The translations under genes were made by a program, and so were the position numbers. The notes under the pieces were generated by a model. It searched no databases and was not told the DNA's origin. It saw nothing but the letters and a program-made list of their open reading frames with translations. From Tidjanibacter sp. (GTDB lineage Bacteria; Bacteroidota; Bacteroidia; Bacteroidales; Rikenellaceae), in the NCBI GenBank assembly GCA_017547065.1, contig JAFYRC010000231.1:1-12769 (forward strand): DNA of 12,769 nt. Reading direction: 5' to 3'. Each line of letters starts with the position of its first letter. Positions within the stretch are counted from its first letter, which is position 1. This document shows, piece after piece, positions 7,084 to 12,769 of this stretch.

Positions 7084-10020
7084 TTGAGAATATTAAGGCT
7101 CATAGCGGTATTGTTGGCGACAGTGTGGTCGCTGTCGGCGTCGGCGCAGTTCTACAACACGGGTGCCTCGCCCGACCACATCCGCTGGCGCGAGTATGAG
7201 AGTGGCAAGGGGCGCAGGGTTGTGGCTCCCGACTACTTCGATCACTCGGCTCGCAGGGTGCTCCACTACATGGACACCGTGAGCAATACCATCACCAATG
7301 GTCTTCCCGTGGAGCGTCTGTTATCTTCGCCCGTGGTTATGCACACGGAGAACAGCGCCTCCAATGGTCTTTCGATTTGGGCCCCATTGCGCATCGAGAT
7401 GTCGGGCATGCCCGCGACGGAGAGTTATTCCACCTCATGGTTGCGACAACTCTCCGTGCACGAATTCCGCCACACGGCCCAATATTCTGCCCTTAACCGT
7501 GGTTTCATCAAGGCTCTCTACCCCGTGTTGGGTCAGCAGTGGATGTTGCTGACCAGTGGACTCATGCCCTTTTGGTGGATCGAGGGCGACGCTACGGATG
7601 CCGAAACGCAGGCTTCTCGCTTTGGTCGTGGCCTGCAACCCTCTTTCACGATGCACTACCGAGCTGTGGGACGTCGCCTTCTCGACGGCTCCAACCCCGA
7701 CGTGTGGTTTGGCGGCTCCTACAATCACTACGTCCCCTCGCATTACAACCTTGGCTATCAGCTCGTGTCGATGGCCAACACCCAAGCGGGACGCTATGTG
7801 TGGGGCGATGTGGTCGACTATGTGACCGAAAAGCCATACACCATTTTCCCCACCGAGTGGGCTATGCGCCGCAGGCTCGGATACTCCACCGAAGAACTCT
7901 TCTATTCCACTTTTGGTAACCTTAACGACTGGTGGGATGCACTGCCCGAGAGGGACGATAGTGCCCACAGAGTGCAGTCCTTCCTACGCCACCCCTCGCC
8001 CTACACCACCGTGCGCTGGCCCTTGTGGGTTAGTAACGAGAGGGTGGTTGCGCTCAAAGGCGACTTTGATAGGGCTCAGAGGTTTGTGGAGGTGGATGTT
8101 GCCACAGGCTCGGAGCGTACCATTGCCCATTGTGGCTACGTCAATTCGCCCCCGGCGATTGTGGACGGCGAACTCTACTGGACCGAAATACAACAGTTAT
8201 CCTCCTTTGGCCAGCAGGTGGGCTCGGTGATGTGTAAGGCCACCATTGGCGGAGGTAATCCACAAAGGGTGCTGCACAAGGATATCTATGCTCTCTATCC
8301 TGCCGAATGGTGTGGAACGTTGGCCTTTGTGCGCTACAACTTCGAGGGCACCTACACCATCGTCTGCATCGAGGGCGAACACACTCTTCCCGAGGACGTT
8401 GAGGTGCACGGCTTGTGTGGCGAGGGCGATTGGCTCTACTACCTCACAACCACGGCTGATGGTATGGCCATCGAGCGTATTAATCCCAACAAAGGTTGGC
8501 TGAGGGAGGTGGTGAGGAAGGCCTCTTATACCACACTCTCCGACCTTCGGGTGAACGGTGGCGTTCTCTACTTTGGCTCCATTGCTTCGGGCTACGACGA
8601 GGTGCACGCACTCGACATCGCCACGGGATGCGAATATGGGCTCACAACCTCCCGCTATGGCTCCTTCGATGGTGCTCCTTCGCCCGATGGAAAGAGGATT
8701 GCTCTTGCTCTCTACGACGCCGACGGCTACCACCTGGCGGTGGATGAGGTTGAGATGAACGAGAGGGTGGAGTGGAGCGAATTGCCACGCAATGTGGTCA
8801 ATCCGCCCCGATATGAATGGGCCGATATGGTCAAGGTGGAGGGCGTGGAGTTTACCCCTGCCGACCTTGCTATGTCGCAGCAAAAACACCCCTCGAAGCC
8901 TTATCGTAAGGGCGCACACCTTGTGGACTTCCACTCGTGGGCACCCATCTACTACCGCCCCGAACAGCTTATGGCGGGTAACCTCAGCGATGTGGGAATT
9001 GGCGTGAGCGCCACATCGCAGAATCTACTCTCGTCGGCCTTCGTTACGGTGGGCTACAACTACGACCTTGACGGCACACACCTCGGAACGGTGAACTTCA
9101 AATATGTGGGCTCGCCCGTGAAGGTGGAGCTTGATGCGGTGGTGGATAATGCATCCGCATCGTCAGCCACGGCGCAAGGCGTAGTTATGAAGGGTGGTGA
9201 TTATTTCTCGGGATATGATGACAGGGAGAGCGTGCCCTCACCCTCGCCCACACGTAATTCGTGGGCCGTGTCGGGTCGCCTCTATGCCCCCGTAGTGCTT
9301 GAAAATTCCTACTGGAACACGGTGGTTACTCCCTCGGTGGAGTTCTCCCATTCCAGCCTGCGACTCTACAATCCCACAGAGCGCCGCTACCACAACACTG
9401 CGTCGGCTGTGGCAGCCACCTTGCAATGGAATTCCTACACCCGCACCGCTGCCCGCAACTTGCAATCACGCTGGGGTTTTGCAGTGATTGGTGGCGTTGG
9501 TCGCCGAGTGGCGGGCTTCGATTGTCCCACCACCGTGAGCCTCTTTGCTCGTGCCTATCTGCCCGGCTTTGGTGCCAACGACGGCTTCACGATGAAGGCT
9601 TCGTGGCAGGGCATTGAGGGCGATGGCCCCCTGAACTACGCTGTTAATTTTGGTTGGGGTGAGCCGAGAGGATTCTCCCACTTTGTTGGTAAACACCCCT
9701 ATTGGCCCGATGATAATGTGGGCCTATCGCTACAATATGCCACTCCGCTGTGCTACCCCGACGTTGGTGTTAGTGGCGTGGTGCTCCTCAAAAGGGTGCG
9801 TCTTTCGCTCTTTGCTGATGGACTTGCATGGAGGGGGCTGAACTCCTTGGGACAGTCGGCCTTGGGGGCTATGGCCACCTGCGGTGGCGACCTCTACCTC
9901 GACACTTCGTGGTTCCGCCTGCCTTCCGAGGGAGACCTTTCGCTACGCCTCTCGCTCTATGAAGACGCCATTCATTGGGGTCGACCTGTGATTAGTGGGG
10001 GTGTGAGTGTTAACTTTTAG
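7084..10020 (+). CDS. Predicted outer-membrane protein: zincin-like head, beta-propeller, C-terminal barrel
   Basis: I do not recognise a named family with certainty. The 978-residue product starts with a signal peptide (ILRLIAVLLATVWSLSASA, cleaved before QF). A metallopeptidase-like domain (about 30-260) has HEFRH at 126-130 and WWIEGDA with Glu167, the HExxH plus downstream Glu pattern of gluzincins. A middle part (about 280-600) has repeated WD40/TolB-like strands, for example SPDGKRIAL starting at 533. From about residue 617 (HSWAPIYY) the sequence turns into alternating amphipathic strands ending in GGVSVNF with a terminal Phe, typical of an outer-membrane barrel. The start is the TTG at 7084: an in-frame TAA lies at 7066-7068, and the first ATG, about 60 codons in, would lose the signal peptide. 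Probably co-transcribed with miaB and SUI1. Enzymatic activity is inferred from motif geometry only. Confidence 0.8.
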   Translation: MRILRLIAVLLATVWSLSASAQFYNTGASPDHIRWREYESGKGRRVVAPDYFDHSARRVLHYMDTVSNTITNGLPVERLLSSPVVMHTENSASNGLSIWAPLRIEMSGMPATESYSTSWLRQLSVHEFRHTAQYSALNRGFIKALYPVLGQQWMLLTSGLMPFWWIEGDATDAETQASRFGRGLQPSFTMHYRAVGRRLLDGSNPDVWFGGSYNHYVPSHYNLGYQLVSMANTQAGRYVWGDVVDYVTEKPYTIFPTEWAMRRRLGYSTEELFYSTFGNLNDWWDALPERDDSAHRVQSFLRHPSPYTTVRWPLWVSNERVVALKGDFDRAQRFVEVDVATGSERTIAHCGYVNSPPAIVDGELYWTEIQQLSSFGQQVGSVMCKATIGGGNPQRVLHKDIYALYPAEWCGTLAFVRYNFEGTYTIVCIEGEHTLPEDVEVHGLCGEGDWLYYLTTTADGMAIERINPNKGWLREVVRKASYTTLSDLRVNGGVLYFGSIASGYDEVHALDIATGCEYGLTTSRYGSFDGAPSPDGKRIALALYDADGYHLAVDEVEMNERVEWSELPRNVVNPPRYEWADMVKVEGVEFTPADLAMSQQKHPSKPYRKGAHLVDFHSWAPIYYRPEQLMAGNLSDVGIGVSATSQNLLSSAFVTVGYNYDLDGTHLGTVNFKYVGSPVKVELDAVVDNASASSATAQGVVMKGGDYFSGYDDRESVPSPSPTRNSWAVSGRLYAPVVLENSYWNTVVTPSVEFSHSSLRLYNPTERRYHNTASAVAATLQWNSYTRTAARNLQSRWGFAVIGGVGRRVAGFDCPTTVSLFARAYLPGFGANDGFTMKASWQGIEGDGPLNYAVNFGWGEPRGFSHFVGKHPYWPDDNVGLSLQYATPLCYPDVGVSGVVLLKRVRLSLFADGLAWRGLNSLGQSALGAMATCGGDLYLDTSWFRLPSEGDLSLRLSLYEDAIHWGRPVISGGVSVNF

Positions 10021-10031
10021 ACAAAAAACAC

Positions 10032-10039
10032 TACCTTTG
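10032..10039 (+). promoter_or_regulatory. Putative promoter of the PBP gene, -7 element
   Basis: TACCTTTG is a full match to TAnnTTTG, 12 bases after the stop of the outer-membrane protein gene. A start near 10045 gives a leader of about 28 bases to the ATG at 10074. It argues against the upstream in-frame TTG at 10044 as the start codon. No clear -33 TTTG is seen. Confidence 0.6.
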
Positions 10040-10073
10040 TCGGTTGGTAGATGAAGATAAACCGAAATCGACT

Positions 10074-12497
10074 ATGAAGAGATACAAGGATTTGAGCAAA
10101 GCAACGAAACTTACACTGTGGTTTTGGACCATTATTCTGGTCCCCACCGTGTTGTTTATCACGCTGTTGGTGATGACCAACTCCGGCGTGTTTGGCAAAC
10201 TCCCCTCGTTTGAAGAGCTGGAAAACCCCAAGAGTAACCTCGCTACCGAAATTTACTCGGAGGATGGCGTGTTGCTCGGCTCCTACTATGTGCAGAACCG
10301 CTCCTATGTGGATTTCGAGGATCTCTCGCCCTCGCTTGTGGCCGCACTCATCGCCACCGAGGACGCTCGCTTTGAGAGTCACTCCGGTATCGACTTTGTG
10401 TCGTTGGCCCGTGTGGCAGTGCGTACCATCGCAATGGGCGATAGGGGTCAGGGTGGTGGCTCAACCATCACTCAGCAGCTTGCCAAAAACCTCTTCCCCC
10501 GAGATACAACCCACTACTCCTCCAAGGTTGCCCGCACCGGTAGGCTCGTGGTAGCCAAGTTCAAGGAGTGGATCACGGCTGTGAAGCTCGAACACAACTA
10601 TACGAAGGACGAGATCGTGGCAATGTACTTCAACACCGTATTCTTCGGCTCTAATGCCTACGGTATTAAGTCGGCTGCAAAGACCTTCTTTGACAAGGAC
10701 CCCAGCGAGATCAATGTGCAGGAGGCTGCCGTGTTGGTTGGTGTGGTGAATGCTCCCACCCGTTACAGCCCCGTGCGTAATCCCAAGAGTTCGCTCGCAA
10801 GGCGCAATACGGTAATGAGCCGTATGCAGGCAGGTGGTTATATCACTCCTGCGCAGCTCGACTCGCTCAAAGCACTTCCCATAGAGCTCAACTTCTCCCA
10901 AGCATCCCACAACGAGGGTCTGGCAACCTATTTCCGCGAGATGATTCGTCTGACGATGACCTCGCCAAGGCCCACTCGCAACATGTACTACACCAAGTAT
11001 GACTACGAGAAGGAGCTCGAAAGGTGGGAGAGTAACCCGCTGTATGGCTGGTGTCTGAAAAACCAGAAGGCCGATGGTACAAACTACAATATCTATCGCG
11101 ATGGTCTGAAAATATACACCACCCTCAATAGCACCATGCAGCGCTATGCCGAGGACGCCGTGCAGAAACAGCTCTCACAGCAGATTCAGCCCGCAATGGA
11201 TCTCCAATACCAAACCACCAAGGAGCTTTTTACCGACCTGGAACAGGAGGATATCGACAAGATTATCAAGCGCGCGGTTCGCTACTCCGACCGTCAACGC
11301 GAGATGGTGGAGGCAGGATATTCGCAGGCCGAAATCGACAAGGCCTTCCGTACCAAGACCAAGATGCGCATCTTCACCTACCAGGGTGAAGTGGACACGC
11401 TCATCACTCCTCTCGACTCCATTCTCCACCACAAACGTATCATGCGTGCGTCGCTGGTGGCTATGGATCCCCACAATGGTCATGTTAAGGCCTATGTTGG
11501 TGGCCCCAACTTCCGCTACTTCAAGTATGATATGGCCAAGCAGGGCAAGCGTCAGGTGGGCTCAACAATCAAGCCCTTCATCTATACCTTCGCCTTTGAC
11601 CACCTCGGCTACAACCCTTGTACAATGGTGCCCAACCTGCCCGTGACTATCGAAACCTACACGGGTGAGGCATGGACTCCCAAGGAGGCCGGCAAGTCGG
11701 TTGTCTATGATGGAGAGCCCTATCCTTTGAAGTGGGGTATGGCGCGTAGTCGTAACAACTACTCGGCGTGGATTATGAAGCAGGCCAACCAGCCCGAGGC
11801 AGTGGCAGATTTCATCCACAACATGGGTATTATGAGTTATATCGACCCCGTGAATGCGATTTGTCTGGGTACTCCCGACGTGTCGCTCTTCGAGATGGTG
11901 GGTGCCTACTCGACCTTCTCCAACAGGGGTGTCTATACGGAGCCTATCTTCGTTACCCGCATCGAGGATCGCCACGGCAACGTTTTGGCAGAGTTTAACA
12001 CCACAAGCACGGTGGCCATTAGCGAGCACACGGCCTACACAATGGTTGATATGCTCCGCACGGTTGTGCAGCGTGGTACGGGCGTTAGGCTCGGCTGGGC
12101 CTATGGTATGAAAGACGTTGAGGTGGGTGGTAAGACCGGTACGTCGCAGGAGAATAGGGATGCGTGGTTTATGTGCGTGGCTCCCAACCTTGTTGGTGGC
12201 GTGTGGGTCGGTGGCGAGGACCAGAGCGTACACCTTGCATCGAGGGGTGAAGGCTCAGTTGTGGCTCTGCCCGTCTATGGCGAGTTCCTCAAACGTGTGA
12301 TGGATGATGGCTCGCTTGGTGTAACCAAGACCGACACATTCTTCCGCCCGATGGGTGCCAAGGAGTATGACTGCTGGGATGGCTCGATAACCATCGAGGA
12401 CGTTGAAACAGATGGAAATAAAGAGGGAGAGGATGGCGTAGTTGTAGAACAGCCCAAACCTAACGATGTTGTCTTTGACGACGAGGAGTTCTTTTAG
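10074..12497 (+). CDS. mrcA: Class A penicillin-binding protein (PBP1A type)
   Basis: Bifunctional peptidoglycan synthase that polymerises lipid II and cross-links the stem peptides, anchored in the inner membrane and facing the periplasm. The 807 residues comprise a short cytoplasmic tail, one membrane helix (about 15-36), a GT51 transglycosylase domain with catalytic Glu96 (ATEDARFESHSGID) and GGSTITQQLAKNLF, then a transpeptidase domain with Ser497-Lys500 (GSTIKPF), Ser559-Asn561 (SRN) and Lys687-Gly689 (KTGTS). All catalytic motifs are intact. An inserted segment of about 100 residues between the domains (after LNSTMQRYAEDAV) is usual in Bacteroidota PBP1A proteins. The C-terminus is an acidic tail ending FDDEEFF. 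I chose the ATG at 10074 over an in-frame TTG at 10044, which would be almost leaderless from the visible promoter. The gene symbol follows common usage, not proven orthology. Confidence 0.95.
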   Translation: MKRYKDLSKATKLTLWFWTIILVPTVLFITLLVMTNSGVFGKLPSFEELENPKSNLATEIYSEDGVLLGSYYVQNRSYVDFEDLSPSLVAALIATEDARFESHSGIDFVSLARVAVRTIAMGDRGQGGGSTITQQLAKNLFPRDTTHYSSKVARTGRLVVAKFKEWITAVKLEHNYTKDEIVAMYFNTVFFGSNAYGIKSAAKTFFDKDPSEINVQEAAVLVGVVNAPTRYSPVRNPKSSLARRNTVMSRMQAGGYITPAQLDSLKALPIELNFSQASHNEGLATYFREMIRLTMTSPRPTRNMYYTKYDYEKELERWESNPLYGWCLKNQKADGTNYNIYRDGLKIYTTLNSTMQRYAEDAVQKQLSQQIQPAMDLQYQTTKELFTDLEQEDIDKIIKRAVRYSDRQREMVEAGYSQAEIDKAFRTKTKMRIFTYQGEVDTLITPLDSILHHKRIMRASLVAMDPHNGHVKAYVGGPNFRYFKYDMAKQGKRQVGSTIKPFIYTFAFDHLGYNPCTMVPNLPVTIETYTGEAWTPKEAGKSVVYDGEPYPLKWGMARSRNNYSAWIMKQANQPEAVADFIHNMGIMSYIDPVNAICLGTPDVSLFEMVGAYSTFSNRGVYTEPIFVTRIEDRHGNVLAEFNTTSTVAISEHTAYTMVDMLRTVVQRGTGVRLGWAYGMKDVEVGGKTGTSQENRDAWFMCVAPNLVGGVWVGGEDQSVHLASRGEGSVVALPVYGEFLKRVMDDGSLGVTKTDTFFRPMGAKEYDCWDGSITIEDVETDGNKEGEDGVVVEQPKPNDVVFDDEEFF

Positions 12498-12518
12498 CGA
12501 GCACATCTCGTGAGTGCG

Positions 12519-12541
12519 AGCGTGCCTTGTGGGCGCTTTTT
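12519..12541 (+). terminator. Probable PBP gene terminator
   Basis: AGCG (12519-12522) pairs with CGCT (12534-12537), extended by two inner C-G pairs around a TTGT loop, and the 3' arm merges into five T (12537-12541). It lies 21 bases after the stop codon. The stem is short and imperfect, so the larger hairpin just downstream may do part of the work. Confidence 0.5.
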
Positions 12542-12544
12542 GCA

Positions 12545-12609
12545 CCAAATGTCGGAGAGTGGCTTCCTCATTTGCCATAGGCAAACTGCGGAGCCTCTCC
12601 CTAATTTGG
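12545..12609 (+). repeat. Long hairpin behind the PBP gene (core-repeat copy 3)
   Basis: A segmented stem: CCAAAT (12545-12550) with ATTTGG (12604-12609); GGAGA (12554-12558) with TCTCC (12596-12600); GGCT (12561-12564) with AGCC (12592-12595); and the inner TTTGC (12571-12575) with GCAAA (12581-12585). The inner core TCCTCATTTGC...GCAAACTGCGGAG is shared with copies 1 and 2, while the outer pairs are different. No U-tract follows the 3' arm, so it may be a processing or stability element rather than a terminator. Confidence 0.7.
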
Positions 12610-12667
12610 CACAAAAATCCCTCCACAAAACCCACTCGCAGGGGTGGCCGTTGACTGACAGTTTTTT

Positions 12668-12748
12668 AGAGAGCAGAAGAGGGGTGGTTGGGAGAAAAAA
12701 TTTTCCATTCTCCGCTCTCTATCCAATATTTGGAAGTATTCCAACCAC
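12668..12748. repeat. Overlapping inverted repeats near the right edge
   Basis: AGAGAGC (12668-12674) is complementary to GCTCTCT (12714-12720); GTGGTTGG (12684-12691) to CCAACCAC (12741-12748); and GGAGAA (12691-12696) to TTCTCC (12708-12713). The first and second pairs are interleaved, so they cannot both form in one simple hairpin; they allow either alternative folds or a pseudoknot-like arrangement. Confidence 0.5.
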
Positions 12749-12769
12749 TCCTCCCCGAAGTTAGGGGAG
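12743..12769 (-). repeat. Dispersed repeat element, right copy, cut by the window edge
   Basis: On the minus strand these bases start CTCCCCTAACTT and continue GGAGGAGTGGT, matching 1724-1750 at 24 of 27 positions. The part corresponding to the GCCC-GTT-GGGC hairpin of the left copy would lie beyond the window. Confidence 0.75.

Larger units (their letters stand above)
12498..12769. other. Non-coding tail with hairpins and repeats
   Basis: No gene is supported after the PBP stop. The stretch holds a short terminator, a long core-repeat hairpin, nested inverted repeats (12668-12748) and a cut-off dispersed repeat. One 84-codon frame crosses it but runs through all these structures and lacks family resemblance. 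Modules such as GCACCAAATG and GGCACAAAA also occur in slightly altered form at 1212-1878. Confidence 0.75.

Noticed and set aside
12510..12764. Plus-strand open frame (84 codons) in the right tail
   Set aside because: It crosses a terminator, a long hairpin and a dispersed repeat. Composition is unlike a protein and it is probably chance.
1704..12769. Composite transposon bounded by the inverted repeats
   Set aside because: The enclosed genes are housekeeping, there is no transposase, and no target duplication can be seen because the right copy is cut off.

Overview
The window looks like ordinary chromosomal DNA from a Bacteroidales member (phylum Bacteroidota), most likely an Alistipes/Rikenellaceae-type gut organism. 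The evidence is the gene families (a DUF4837-type lipoprotein, a Bacteroidota-style class A PBP, an eIF1-like SUI1 protein), the lack of Shine-Dalgarno sites, and several matches to the Bacteroidota -7 promoter element TAnnTTTG. The genus is an inference from GC-rich codon choice and family content, not from a marker gene.

Layout. (1) 3-1211: beta subunit of a sodium-pumping decarboxylase, plus strand, the end of an operon that starts to the left of the window. (2) 1212-1878: 667 bases without a gene, filled with hairpins, a degenerate tandem repeat and a dispersed repeat. (3) 1879-3146: two minus-strand genes, efp (elongation factor P) and upstream of it a NodB-type polysaccharide deacetylase; each has its own -7 element. 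(4) 3233-10020: a plus-strand run that starts at a promoter overlapping the divergent deacetylase promoter: DUF4837-like lipoprotein, YitT-family membrane protein, miaB (tRNA methylthiotransferase), SUI1/eIF1-like protein, and a 978-residue predicted outer-membrane protein with a zincin-like head, a beta-propeller middle and a beta-barrel tail. (5) 10074-12497: a class A penicillin-binding protein with its own promoter. (6) 12498-12769: non-coding, with a terminator, a long hairpin, nested inverted repeats, and a cut-off copy of the dispersed repeat from region 2, in opposite orientation.

The genes are mostly housekeeping: sodium energetics, translation and tRNA modification (efp, miaB, SUI1), and envelope building (deacetylase, lipoprotein, PBP, outer-membrane protein). 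I see no transposase, phage gene, CRISPR array, tRNA, rRNA or toxin-antitoxin pair.

Two signals deserve most attention. First, a hairpin family with a fixed inner core and a different outer stem in each copy sits just behind three separate genes (oadB, efp, PBP), each time in the gene's own orientation. Second, the outer-membrane protein at 7084-10020 carries a complete HExxH plus downstream Glu zinc-site pattern on a predicted propeller-barrel chassis. The non-coding regions at 1212-1878 and 12498-12769 also share several sequence modules, which suggests a repeat family dispersed across this genome.
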